Assembly: GCF_011044255.1 (NCBI RefSeq)
Contig: NZ_CP049107.1
Coordinates: forward strand, 1,364,001-1,428,000
Length of the DNA: 64,000 bases
Source: Rhizorhabdus phycosphaerae
GTDB taxonomy: Bacteria > Pseudomonadota > Alphaproteobacteria > Sphingomonadales > Sphingomonadaceae
Direction of reading: 5' to 3'
The notes below the pieces were generated by a model, which made no database searches, was not told the DNA's origin, and saw only the letters and a list, made by a program, of their open reading frames with translations. Positions within the stretch are counted from its first letter, which is position 1; every line of letters starts with the position of its first letter. A program made the translations under genes and the position numbers. This document shows positions 7,973 to 15,547 of this stretch, piece by piece.

Positions 7973-9169
7973 TCAGGCCGCGGTGAGGAGCTTGGCGGCT
8001 TTGCCTTCAAGCTCGAGGCGGGTGTCCTGATGCGGCTTGTCGCGCGCCACCGCGGTGATGCCCTGGACGAAGTCGAAGATCGACGCCGGGGGATGGCCTT
8101 CCTCTTCGAGCACGGTGGCGATGATCCGATCGGTATCGCCCTTCGAGAAGCCCCGCTTGCGCAGGAAGGCTTGCCGATCGTCGTCGGTCCGGGCGACTAG
8201 CCGTTCGCGCGCGGCCTTGATGCCGGCCATGAACGGCACCGGCGACGAGGTCGCGAAATTCTCCAGCGCGGGCGCCGCCTCATGCGCGAAGCGGTTGGCA
8301 GCGAACTTGCTATGCCGGATGCTGATCTCCTCGAAGCCTTCGGCGCCCCAGATGTTGCGGTTCATGCAGACCGCCCGGAGATAGAAAGAGGCGATACCGA
8401 GCGTTTTGGAGCCCACCTCGCTGTTCCAGGCATAGAAGCCGCGGAAAAACAGGTCGGGGTCGCCATTGGGTAGCCGGCCGGCCTCGATCGGATGGGCATC
8501 ATCGACCAGGAAGAGGAAGACGTCGCGATCGCTCGCGTAGAGCGTCGTGGTATCCTTGGTCACCTCGACGAACGGGTTGTGAGTCATGGTCGACCAGTCG
8601 AGCAGGCCGGGCACCTTCCAGCGCGTGTCGCCGGTGCCATCGCCCGCGATCTTCATGACCGCCGCGACCAGCTCATGATCCCAGATGCGGCCATAGTCCG
8701 GACCGGTGACGGCGCGCAGTTCGATCCGGCCATCATCGGTCTCGAGGGTCTTCATCAACTCAGCGCGGTGCGAGAGCAAACCTTGCTGCATGTTTATGCC
8801 CGCCAGCGGCGCGGGCAGCTGGCGGAGATAGCCCGCCGGGGCGCCCACAAGACTGCACAGCTGGCCGAACGACCAGTGGGTCGGCATGACCGGCTCGTCG
8901 CGGCCGGGCACGAGCAGCGCCAGGCGTTCGGCATCGTCGCGGCTGGCCTCGACCTTGACGTCTCGGGTCTCGACGGTGCGCGCCGTAGCGCGTTCGGCCC
9001 GCGATTTGACAGCGGCGTGAAGCGAGGACAGCGACAGGAAGCGCTCGTCGTCCGGCCGGGAGAACCATTCGGAGGAAACGCGGCCGATGCGCTGGCCGCG
9101 TGAGATGTCGACCTTGTAGCCCGCCGAAACCGGCCGGGACGTGTCGGATTGCATGAGGATCGTCGCCAT
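7973..9169 (-). CDS. DUF932 domain protein
   Basis: A 398-residue protein of the DUF932 family, found on phages, plasmids and ICEs. The conserved central region (about residues 90-330) includes WSFGQLCSLVGAPAGYLRQL, RAVTGPDYGRIWDHELV, a VFLFLVDD strand and VCMNRNIWG. No enzymatic motif is evident. ATG 9169 has GGAG about 7 bases upstream, and the gene is preceded by the shared hairpin leader. It is the first gene next to the tRNA-Thr junction and is transcribed away from it. A role in element maintenance or anti-restriction has been suggested for relatives, but it cannot be shown here. Confidence 0.78.
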   Translation of the reverse strand: MATILMQSDTSRPVSAGYKVDISRGQRIGRVSSEWFSRPDDERFLSLSSLHAAVKSRAERATARTVETRDVKVEASRDDAERLALLVPGRDEPVMPTHWSFGQLCSLVGAPAGYLRQLPAPLAGINMQQGLLSHRAELMKTLETDDGRIELRAVTGPDYGRIWDHELVAAVMKIAGDGTGDTRWKVPGLLDWSTMTHNPFVEVTKDTTTLYASDRDVFLFLVDDAHPIEAGRLPNGDPDLFFRGFYAWNSEVGSKTLGIASFYLRAVCMNRNIWGAEGFEEISIRHSKFAANRFAHEAAPALENFATSSPVPFMAGIKAARERLVARTDDDRQAFLRKRGFSKGDTDRIIATVLEEEGHPPASIFDFVQGITAVARDKPHQDTRLELEGKAAKLLTAA

Positions 9170-9182
9170 GGGAAATCTCCAC

Positions 9183-9221
9183 GACGGGCGCCGAGAGCCT
9201 CTCTCTCAGCCTTTACCCGTC
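9183..9221 (-). promoter_or_regulatory. Hairpin leader upstream of DUF932 gene
   Basis: GACGGG (9183-9188) pairs with CCCGTC (9216-9221) around a CTCTCTCTC loop. Aligned from the start codon, it matches the ParB leader closely, with the same hairpin and the same CTCTCTC run. Confidence 0.5.
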
Positions 9222-9344
9222 ACGGGAATTTCCGCTTTTCTTTCACTCTAGGGGGCGTTGCGGGGGCGGAGCCGCCCGCAGAAGGGGTCCGTCGCGACTC
9301 CGGCGCGCCGGCAGGGGAAGACTTTCCCCTCCAACAGCGCAAAT

Positions 9345-9412
9345 TACGCCGAAGCTGCTACGATTTGACCCCTATACGCCGATATTACGTTTGGCCGATC
9401 TGACGCGGCGTA
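9345..9412. repeat. TACGCCG repeats near island junction
   Basis: TACGCCG occurs at 9345-9351 and 9375-9381, and as CGGCGTA at 9406-9412, so the spacing is about 30 bases. The outer copies extend to ATTACGCCG and CGGCGTAAT. They could be integrase arm-type sites, excisionase sites or operators. Confidence 0.45.
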
Positions 9413-9466
9413 ATATGCGTTTTCCCCCGGAGGGGTAGTCTAAGTCTCTGACTTCATGCGGGAGAA

Positions 9467-9541
<75 letters not shown>

Positions 9542-9665
9542 ACTGCCAGCATGTTGCGGGCGACCGGGGAGCTAAGCCCCTGCGGTGTGGCGGGCCTATG
9601 GACAATGCGGAGGCGTCCGTCAAGGCGGCTTGCCTGTTATTTCGATCCGGCTATCGATCCCGGAC

Positions 9666-9830
9666 ATGAGCGACGACAAAACCTCCCCCGCCCGGTCCGC
9701 AGCCGAGGAGCGCGCCGAGCGGCTGGCGCAGGCGCTGCGCGACAATCTGCGCCGCCGCAAGGCACAGGCACGTGCGCAGAAGGACGAATTGGCGCCCCCG
9801 GCCGGCCCCGCTTCGGGCGAGGATCAGTAA
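9666..9830 (+). CDS. Small basic hypothetical protein
   Basis: A 54-residue protein starting MSDDKTSPARSAAEERAERL. It is rich in Ala, Arg and Glu and predicted to be one long charged helix (ALRDNLRRRKAQARAQ). Similar short proteins occur widely in sphingomonads, without known function. The ATG at 9666 is preferred because an in-frame extension to 9585 would run towards the tRNA and has atypical residues. The stop overlaps the end of the convergent CAP gene by 7 bases. Confidence 0.6.
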   Translation: MSDDKTSPARSAAEERAERLAQALRDNLRRRKAQARAQKDELAPPAGPASGEDQ

Positions 9831-10411
9831 GGCTTTTCGCCGATCACATTGCCGCCCTCGAGATAGCGGCAGACGAGCACCTCGTCCTGATCGTTGCTCG
9901 CGATCGCGCAGCCGACCTGCGTGGTGGAGCGCCAGATGAGCTGGGTATAGTGGCCGACGTCACGCCACTGCCCGGTCGTGCTGTTGCGCGGGAACGGGCC
10001 GTTGATGAAGATCTTGCGCTCGTCGACCCACAGATTCACCATCTGCTCGGGCGTGTAATAGCCCTTCGTCCCGCGCCAGAGATTCTCGCCCTCTTCGCCG
10101 TCGGTGGGATCGGCATAGTCGGCCGAATCGCTATGCTCCAACCCGTCGATAAGCGTCAGCTGCTGGGCCCACTCCATCGACTGGCGGGCCAGCTTGTCGC
10201 TCCATACAAGCGGGGGAATGCCGAGGCGCACCCGTTCAGCATTGTGCGCGGCCAGTAGGCGCTGGTTCACGTCCTGGGGCGTCCACAAGGGAGATGCGGC
10301 GGACAGCATCCCCCCCGCGAGAGGAAGCAGCACGAGACGCGCGAGGCCATGCAGCCATCGGTCCAGATATCGCGTCAGCCCAACCCCCTGCAAAGCAACC
10401 GGACCCCACAA
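9824..10411 (-). CDS. CAP (SCP/PR-1-like) domain secreted protein
   Basis: A protein of up to 195 residues. A hydrophobic N-terminus (ARLVLLPLAGGMLSAAS) looks like a signal peptide. The CAP fold follows: LLAAHNAERVRLGIPPLVW, histidine in LEHSDSADY, GENLWRG, and the CAP signature DVGHYTQLIWRSTTQVGCA. The two histidines and acidic residues fit the CAP cavity. The exact start is uncertain: 10411 is a TTG, and no clear ATG precedes the signal sequence. It is probably periplasmic or secreted. Bacterial CAP proteins have few proven roles. Confidence 0.8.
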   Translation of the reverse strand: MWGPVALQGVGLTRYLDRWLHGLARLVLLPLAGGMLSAASPLWTPQDVNQRLLAAHNAERVRLGIPPLVWSDKLARQSMEWAQQLTLIDGLEHSDSADYADPTDGEEGENLWRGTKGYYTPEQMVNLWVDERKIFINGPFPRNSTTGQWRDVGHYTQLIWRSTTQVGCAIASNDQDEVLVCRYLEGGNVIGEKPY

Positions 10412-10454
10412 TCCGGCCGTCCGCAGTCATGAGTCGCGGCCCGGCGGCGAAGTG

Positions 10455-12260
10455 TTAAGCCTCGTTATCCATCCTTTCAAGCAAAGGCGCCGTTGCCCGT
10501 GTCAGCCAGTCGGCGGCATCGCCCTCCAGCTGCGGACCGACGACCGCGCGGACCTGCGCATGATAGGCGTCGATCCAGGCGATCTCGCCCGCATCGAGCA
10601 TGGCGGTATCGATCAGGGCCCGCTCATAGGGCGCAAAGGTCAGCGTCTCGAAGCCCATCATAGCCTTCTCGCCACCCTCGATCGCCCGCTCCTCGACCAG
10701 GATCAGATTCTCGATCCGGATCCCATATTCTCCCGTCTTGTAATAGCCGGGCTCGTTGGACAGGATCATCCCCGGCTGCAGGGGCTCGTCGCCCCCGCCG
10801 AAGGTGGCGATGCGCTGCGGCCCCTCATGCACCGACAGATAGGCGCCCACGCCATGCCCGGTGCCGTGCGCATAATCGAGGCCCGCCGCCCACAGATGCT
10901 GGCGCGCCAATATGTCGAGTTGGCCGCCACGCGTCCCCCTCGGGAAGACCGCGCGGGCGATGGCGAGGTGGCCCTTCAGCACGCGCGTATAGCGGTCGCG
11001 CATCTCGGCAGTCGGCGTCCCGATCGCGACCGTTCGGGTCACGTCGGTGGTACCATCCTGATATTGGCCGCCCGAATCCACCAGATAGAGCGAATTGGGC
11101 TCGAGAATGCGCTTGGTCTCGTCGCTTGCGCGATAATGGACCACCGCGCCATTGGGCCCGGCGCCCGAGATCGTGTCGAACGACAGGTCGCGGAGCAGCC
11201 CGGTTTCGGCACGGAACGCCTGCAACCGATCGGACGCCTGGATCTCGTCGAGCCCGCCCTTGGGCGCCTCGACCGACAGCCAGTGGAGAAAGCGGCTGAG
11301 CGCCGCGCCATCGCGCGCCTGCGCGGCCTTGTGGCCGGCGATCTCGACCGCATTCTTGACCGCCTTGGGCAGTACGACCGGATCGCGCTCCTCGATCAGC
11401 CTCGCGCCTGCGCCCGACAGCGCCTCGAAGATCGCCGCCACCGCCCGCTCGGGATCGACCGCAACGGTCTTGCCCGCCATCGCCTTCAGCGCCGGCTCGA
11501 ACGCCGCGCGGTCGTGCAGCCGCACGCCATTGCCGAGATGCGCCTTCACCGCCTCGTCGAGCTTGTCGGGTGCAACGAACAGGTCGGCGGTCGCATCGGC
11601 GTGGACCAGCGCATAGGCCAGCGCGACCGGCGTGCGATCGACGTCCTGTCCGCGGATGTTGAACGCCCAGGCGATCGAATCGAGCGCCGAGAGCACCGCC
11701 GAGTCCGCTTTCTTGCCCGCCAGCCAGTCGGCGATATTCGCGCGCTTGGCGGCCGAGGATTGCCCGGTCAGCGCATCGGGCTGCACCACCAGCCGCGCCG
11801 CCGAGGGTGCGGGCCGGTCGGGCCAGATCGCATCGACCGGATTGGTGTCGACCGCGACCAGTTCCGCGCCCTTCCCCGCCAGCGCCTTGCGCGCCGCCTC
11901 GACCCAGCCTTTGGTGTGCAGCCAGGGATCATAGCCGATGCGCCCGCCATCGGGGGCATGCTGCTCCAGCCACTGCGCGGTGCTCGTCTGCGGCACCGAC
12001 TGGTAGCTCCAATGCTGGCCGTCGACCTGCTCGCGCACCTGCAGCGTGTAGCGCCCGTCGACGAAGATCGCCGCCTCGGCCGGCAGCACCACCGCCGACC
12101 CCGCCGAGCCCTGGAACCCGGTCAGCCAGGCGAGCCGCTGCGCATAGGCGCCGACATATTCGCTCATATGCTCGTCGGTCAGCGGCACGACGAACCCGTC
12201 GAGCCTGCGCCGCGCCAGCTCCTCGCGGAGCGCCTTCAACCGATCTTCATAGCTGGACAT
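10455..12260 (-). CDS. Aminopeptidase P family (Xaa-Pro aminopeptidase)
   Basis: A 601-residue M24B metallopeptidase that removes an N-terminal residue before proline. Two creatinase-like N-terminal domains (about 1-300) precede the pita-bread catalytic domain. Metal ligands are visible in LVDSGGQYQDGTTDVTRT (near 390), HGTGHGVG (near 463), SNEPGYY (near 500) and GIRIENL (near 515). The length and two-domain N-terminus match the long eukaryote-like APP1 form rather than the 440-residue E. coli PepP. No signal peptide is evident, so it should be cytoplasmic. The ATG at 12260 begins MSSYEDRLKALREELARRRL. It is a single gene. Confidence 0.9.
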   Translation of the reverse strand: MSSYEDRLKALREELARRRLDGFVVPLTDEHMSEYVGAYAQRLAWLTGFQGSAGSAVVLPAEAAIFVDGRYTLQVREQVDGQHWSYQSVPQTSTAQWLEQHAPDGGRIGYDPWLHTKGWVEAARKALAGKGAELVAVDTNPVDAIWPDRPAPSAARLVVQPDALTGQSSAAKRANIADWLAGKKADSAVLSALDSIAWAFNIRGQDVDRTPVALAYALVHADATADLFVAPDKLDEAVKAHLGNGVRLHDRAAFEPALKAMAGKTVAVDPERAVAAIFEALSGAGARLIEERDPVVLPKAVKNAVEIAGHKAAQARDGAALSRFLHWLSVEAPKGGLDEIQASDRLQAFRAETGLLRDLSFDTISGAGPNGAVVHYRASDETKRILEPNSLYLVDSGGQYQDGTTDVTRTVAIGTPTAEMRDRYTRVLKGHLAIARAVFPRGTRGGQLDILARQHLWAAGLDYAHGTGHGVGAYLSVHEGPQRIATFGGGDEPLQPGMILSNEPGYYKTGEYGIRIENLILVEERAIEGGEKAMMGFETLTFAPYERALIDTAMLDAGEIAWIDAYHAQVRAVVGPQLEGDAADWLTRATAPLLERMDNEA

Positions 12261-12349
12261 GGAACCGAAACCTTGATGCGGACAGAGAGCCTAGATAGGC
12301 CCCTGCCCGCATTGCGGCAACGGTTGCGAATAAGCGCCACCGAGCGAAA

Positions 12350-12541
12350 TCAGTGCGAATCCGACCGCCGTCGCTCCCGCCACCAGGAATGGAAGAAAAT
12401 GACCCAGCACAAGGCGATCCATCCAAGGATCGGGACAGGCTGATGGCCCGCCGCTCCTGGAGATTCGATGAGCTTGATACCGATGGCGAGGATCGTCACC
12501 ACCAGCAGCAACAAGCCCTGTTTCTTCAGCTTCGAGGTCAT
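12350..12541 (-). CDS. Small membrane protein
   Basis: A 63-residue protein with two hydrophobic stretches, LLLLVVTILAIGIKLI and ILGWIALCWVIFF, ending in a basic tail. It overlaps the stop of the preceding gene by four bases (ATGA at 12538-12541), which supports translation coupling in a run of tiny genes. I do not recognise a family. Confidence 0.5.
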   Translation of the reverse strand: MTSKLKKQGLLLLVVTILAIGIKLIESPGAAGHQPVPILGWIALCWVIFFHSWWRERRRSDSH

Positions 12542-12936
12542 TTTTCCCCCTCGGATTCGCGCAGTTTCTTCCAGGCATTCAAACCCGCCAGGGCTGCGCC
12601 TCCGATTCCGTCGATAACTCTGACCGGTGCACCCGCCACCGTCGAGCCAAGAGCGATCCCCGCTAGGTCAGTCACGACACCCTCCTTGTCGATCGCGTTG
12701 CTCGGATCGAACCTGTCCCGATCATAAGCGGGGTGCAGACGAGGCGGCAATTCAAGCGAACTGCGCTGCCGCCGGATGTAGCGATTGCGTCCGGGATCTG
12801 CAGAAACGAACCCCTTGGGATGTCGTAGGCTTTGTACCGGGTGCCCACGCCTATCTCCCGATGTCGAGATCAGTCGGCTCTCGCACAAAACCCTACATGG
12901 GCGATTGTGTGTTTTACAAACTACTTTGTCGCGCAC
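12538..12936 (-). CDS. Hypothetical protein, start uncertain
   Basis: A frame of up to 132 residues from a GTG at 12936. The C-terminal half looks most protein-like, with a glycine-rich hydrophobic segment (VVTDLAGIALGSTVAGAPVR, then GIGGAALAGLNAWKKL). The first half has no visible family signature, and a later start such as an internal TTG is possible. It overlaps the previous gene by 16 bases and the next by four. I do not recognise it. Confidence 0.38.
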   Translation of the reverse strand: MRDKVVCKTHNRPCRVLCESRLISTSGDRRGHPVQSLRHPKGFVSADPGRNRYIRRQRSSLELPPRLHPAYDRDRFDPSNAIDKEGVVTDLAGIALGSTVAGAPVRVIDGIGGAALAGLNAWKKLRESEGEK

Positions 12937-13229
12937 CGCACTTGAAGGCCCTCAAAAATTTCTGCGGCACGCTTCACCTGCCGACCTCGATCGTTGAGAA
13001 ACAACCGGCATCCATTGAACGGAATGACCGATATGTGTGCCAAGCGTGCTTGTTGAAGCTTCATGCTGAGTTCCTGGACATCAGCGTAAGACACTCCCGC
13101 TTTTTCAGCGATTGCTTGATACAACCGCCCGCGATCATCGGAAAAGCTCTGTAGAATTTTTCGCTCTATTGATCTTAGAGACAGCACGAAGTCTGCCACT
13201 TCTTCATCTAGAAGTGGTGGAAGATTCAT
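12921..13229 (-). CDS. Small winged-helix-like hypothetical protein
   Basis: A 102-residue protein. Residues 15-75 read as a helix-turn-helix: IERKILQSF, then YQAIAEKAGVSYADVQELSM, then LQQARLAHISVIPFNGCRLF as a possible wing, which resembles a MarR/Lrp-type DNA-binding fold. No ligand domain is present. ATG 13229 overlaps the stop of the upstream small gene (13226-13229). It may regulate its own mini-operon, but that is inference. Confidence 0.52.
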   Translation of the reverse strand: MNLPPLLDEEVADFVLSLRSIERKILQSFSDDRGRLYQAIAEKAGVSYADVQELSMKLQQARLAHISVIPFNGCRLFLNDRGRQVKRAAEIFEGLQVRCATK

Positions 13230-13363
13230 TCCAACTTCTCCAGTACGGGACTTTGCTTCACCATCTTATTGAGCTTGCCCTTAAAGCGATGATCATCGTC
13301 GCACTCAAGGGCGCAGTCTGCTTCCTTTAACTTGTCGAGTTGGGATTTGATTTGGTCTGCCAT
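13226..13363 (-). CDS. 45-residue hypothetical protein
   Basis: The ATG at 13363 gives MADQIKSQLDKLKEADCALE, a short charged helical protein ending VLEKLE. The style is typical of small conserved sphingomonad proteins. A longer frame to 13537 exists but would overlap the convincing plus-strand gene at 13418. No clear ribosome site is seen. It starts the run of four overlapping small genes. Confidence 0.5.
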   Translation of the reverse strand: MADQIKSQLDKLKEADCALECDDDHRFKGKLNKMVKQSPVLEKLE

Positions 13364-13417
13364 GCCGCAAACATAGCACGGAATCGACTCCGCAAAACTA
13401 TGTGATATCCGTCTCGC

Positions 13418-14044
13418 ATGGGATGGGAGCCGCCGAGCGAGTCCGACTTCAACGATCATTGGCTGACAGTCGCGGCATATGAACGCATAAATAGGGCGGT
13501 CGTTGGCTACACGCGCCATAAATCTCTCATTGCCCAATTAGCATCAGGGCTTGTTGTCGCAGTAGCCCGAACCGGTCCAGACGGCCCATTCCCGCTGATC
13601 CGCCCCGTTCTTTGGAACGCTTGGCCGGAGGATGGGGATACCCATTTCTGGTCAACCGGTCAGGCGAAGTTTGACGACCACTGGTACTTTGATGTCCGGT
13701 TCGACATTAACAGCTTTGACGGCAAAAGGCATATGCCTGCGGAGTTCATGGGGCCTCCACAGCCGCAGCCCATCGCTCCTCCCGCTTCTATTGCGCCAGC
13801 GTCAGACACGCCGGCCCCAGCTTCGTCGCGATCCAAGTCCGATCTTCCCATCGGGGAATATGATCGACTCGGCAAAGCAATCGCTGCCGGATGGGGAATA
13901 ACGATATCAGAAGATACTGCATGGGCGCGTGCAAAAGCGATATTCCCAGATCACAATGTCCGGAAACGCGAATTCTTGGCGTCATTCCGGCGTGAAAGAG
14001 GGCATAAAAATCCCGGAAAACAGCCATCACGCCAGAAAGACTAG
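13418..14044 (+). CDS. Hypothetical protein, 208 residues
   Basis: The N-terminal half (1-110) is aromatic and strand-like (HFWSTGQAKFDDHWYFDVRF). A proline/alanine linker with many PAP repeats follows at about 110-140. A C-terminal helical part reads ISEDTAWARAKAIFPDHNVR then a basic tail. The C-terminal segment resembles the short DNA- or protein-binding tail seen on other alphaproteobacterial hypotheticals, but I cannot name a family. The codon use is less GC-biased than the neighbours, consistent with an accessory gene. It is divergent from the small gene cluster. Confidence 0.55.
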   Translation: MGWEPPSESDFNDHWLTVAAYERINRAVVGYTRHKSLIAQLASGLVVAVARTGPDGPFPLIRPVLWNAWPEDGDTHFWSTGQAKFDDHWYFDVRFDINSFDGKRHMPAEFMGPPQPQPIAPPASIAPASDTPAPASSRSKSDLPIGEYDRLGKAIAAGWGITISEDTAWARAKAIFPDHNVRKREFLASFRRERGHKNPGKQPSRQKD

Positions 14045-14468
14045 CGTAATTTCGGCGCAATTATGTTTGCTATTGGTGGCGCAATTCGATCCCGCGATGA
14101 TCCCGCCATCGGCAATCACGCCGACTAGGGAGATGCGCAATGCGTAAGAAGCGGAGGCGGAAATCCGAATGCTCTGCGTGCCACTGACGAGGGCGCGGTG
14201 AGGGTAAAATGAACGAAGCCGCCAACCCCTGCACGGGCGGCGGCTTCTAACCGGTCGTAACATGCGATCCCAACCGGTGGCGACCTTATCATGGTCGCCG
14301 CCACCTGTGTATCACTTTCACTTCCCATGCCAGCACTGGTTGTGTGGTTGCTTGGCTGGCTTAGCAGTGGGTGCACTGCTCGTTAGCGCGCGGTTCCTGC
14401 CGTGTTCCGCGAGGTTTGCCAGATACGCGATCGCTCCGGCATTAAAAGAGTAAGTAAGGAACAAATAA
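14045..14468. other. Gene-free stretch with two hairpins
   Basis: About 420 bases without a convincing gene. GAAGCCGCC (14215-14223) pairs with GGCGGCTTC (14239-14247). TGGCGACC (14278-14285) faces GGTCGCCG (14293-14300). The first hairpin could terminate transcripts from either side. Two very short frames (21 and 15 codons) were noted but not called. Confidence 0.45.
14215..14247. terminator. Possible bidirectional terminator hairpin
   Basis: A perfect 9-base inverted repeat, GAAGCCGCC/GGCGGCTTC, with a 15-base loop, lying between convergent transcription units (13418 gene and the hemB operon). No T-run follows on either strand. Confidence 0.35.
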
Positions 14469-15020
14469 TTAGTCAGCCCTTTTCTCGGCTTCCGCCAGCG
14501 CCTGCTTATGCTTGCGCGCCTCGACGACATAGGCGGCGACGCCCTTCTGGTTGTTCGCCATCTCCTCGGGGGTCAGGTCGCGCATGTAGCGGGCGGGGCG
14601 GCCGCTCCACAGCTGGCCGCTCGGGATGCGCTTGCCGGGAGTGAGCATCGCGCCCGCCGCCAGCATCGCGTCGGACTCGATGACGCAGCCGTCCATCACC
14701 AGCGCGCCGAAGCCGACGAAGGCGCGGTCGTGCAGCGTGCAACCGTGGACGGTCGCCATATGGCCGATCAGCACGTCCTCGCCGATCACGGTCGGGTGGG
14801 TGCCGGTCGAGATGTGGATGACGCTGCCGTCCTGGACATTGGTTCGCGCGCCGATATGGATATAGTTGCCGTCGCCACGCACCACGACATTGTACCAGAG
14901 GCTCGCTTCGGCCCCGATCCGGACATGACCGATCACGCGCGATCCGGGCGCGAGGAAGGCGCTGTCGTCGATCTCGGGCGTCGCGCCCTCATAGGTCAGG
15001 ACGGTGTGGTCGTAGTTCAT
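14469..15020 (-). CDS. Gamma-carbonic anhydrase family protein
   Basis: A 183-residue left-handed beta-helix protein with hexapeptide repeats (VIGHVRIGAEASLWYNVVVR). The metal-binding histidines are visible in VIHISTGTHPTVIGEDVLIG and GHMATVHGCTL, the usual three-His pattern of the gamma class. Family members bind Zn or Fe and may hydrate CO2, though many small homologues (YrdA, PaaY-like) lack proven activity. It is the last gene of the hemB-GNAT-gammaCA unit. Its ATG overlaps the GNAT stop by four bases. Confidence 0.88.
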   Translation of the reverse strand: MNYDHTVLTYEGATPEIDDSAFLAPGSRVIGHVRIGAEASLWYNVVVRGDGNYIHIGARTNVQDGSVIHISTGTHPTVIGEDVLIGHMATVHGCTLHDRAFVGFGALVMDGCVIESDAMLAAGAMLTPGKRIPSGQLWSGRPARYMRDLTPEEMANNQKGVAAYVVEARKHKQALAEAEKRAD

Positions 15021-15547
15021 TGCGGTCTTTCGATGTTGTAGGTGACATGGGCCTTCAACCGCTCGTCGAGGCCCGGCAGCGGATGATCGAAGTCGAGGTC
15101 ATGGCGGCGCGTCATGCCGAGCCGCTCCATCAGGCCCCAGGAGCGGACATTGGCCGGCACGGTGATCGCCCAGATGCTGTCGATGCCCTTGGCCGAGCCC
15201 CAGTCGAGCGAGGCCTGCGCGGCTTCGCGGGCATAGCCCTTGCCCCAATGTGCGCGGGCCAGCCGCCAGCCGATCTCGGTGCGGCCCTCGACCGGCGTAC
15301 CCGCCACCCCCGGCTTGAGCCCGCAAAAACCGATGAACGCTCCGCTCGCCCGCTCCTCCAGCGCCCAGAAGCAATAGCCGTGCGTCTCCAGCAGGTCCTT
15401 CTGTCGCGTGATTCCCGCCGCGACATCCTCCGCAGTTTGCAGCGGGCCGAGATAGGCCATCACCTCGGGATCCTGCCCCATGGCGAGGAAGGGCGCCGCG
15501 TCTTCGTCGCGCCAGCCACGCAGGACCAGCCTTTCGGTGTCGATCAT
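15017..15547 (-). CDS. GNAT family N-acetyltransferase (RimJ/RimL type)
   Basis: A 176-residue GNAT of the RimJ/RimL-like group (MIDTERLVLRGWRDEDAAPF). The acetyl-CoA loop is visible as IGWRLARAHWGKGYAREAAQ. The conserved TVPANVRSWGLMERLGM segment follows. The acceptor is unknown. Such enzymes acetylate protein N-termini or small molecules. It overlaps hemB by four bases (15544-15547) and gamma-CA by four, so the three genes are probably cotranslated. Confidence 0.87.
   Translation of the reverse strand: MIDTERLVLRGWRDEDAAPFLAMGQDPEVMAYLGPLQTAEDVAAGITRQKDLLETHGYCFWALEERASGAFIGFCGLKPGVAGTPVEGRTEIGWRLARAHWGKGYAREAAQASLDWGSAKGIDSIWAITVPANVRSWGLMERLGMTRRHDLDFDHPLPGLDERLKAHVTYNIERPQ

Larger units (their letters stand above)
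9170..9466. other. Gene-free junction region between DUF932 and tRNA-Thr
   Basis: About 300 bases without a gene. It contains the DUF932 hairpin leader, a GC-rich palindromic patch near 9250-9330, and three copies of TACGCCG/CGGCGTA between 9345 and 9412. The right end is the presumed attachment site at the tRNA 3' end. I see no integrase gene or remnant. Confidence 0.55.

Noticed and set aside
10194-12443. 749-codon plus-strand reading frame opposite aminopeptidase P
   Set aside because: It is a GC-driven antisense frame with Arg/His-rich composition and no domain. The minus-strand gene is clear.
13364-13537. N-terminal extension of the 45-residue gene with CRDC and CYVC pairs
   Set aside because: It would overlap the convincing plus-strand gene at 13418, and the Cys pairs have no matching fold.
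14140-14187. 15-codon frame MRKKRRRKSECSACH with a CxxCH motif and GGGAG upstream
   Set aside because: Too short to support, with no context for a heme peptide. Likely chance.
14262-14453. 63-codon plus-strand frame in the gene-free stretch
   Set aside because: No family, irregular composition, and it begins inside a hairpin region.
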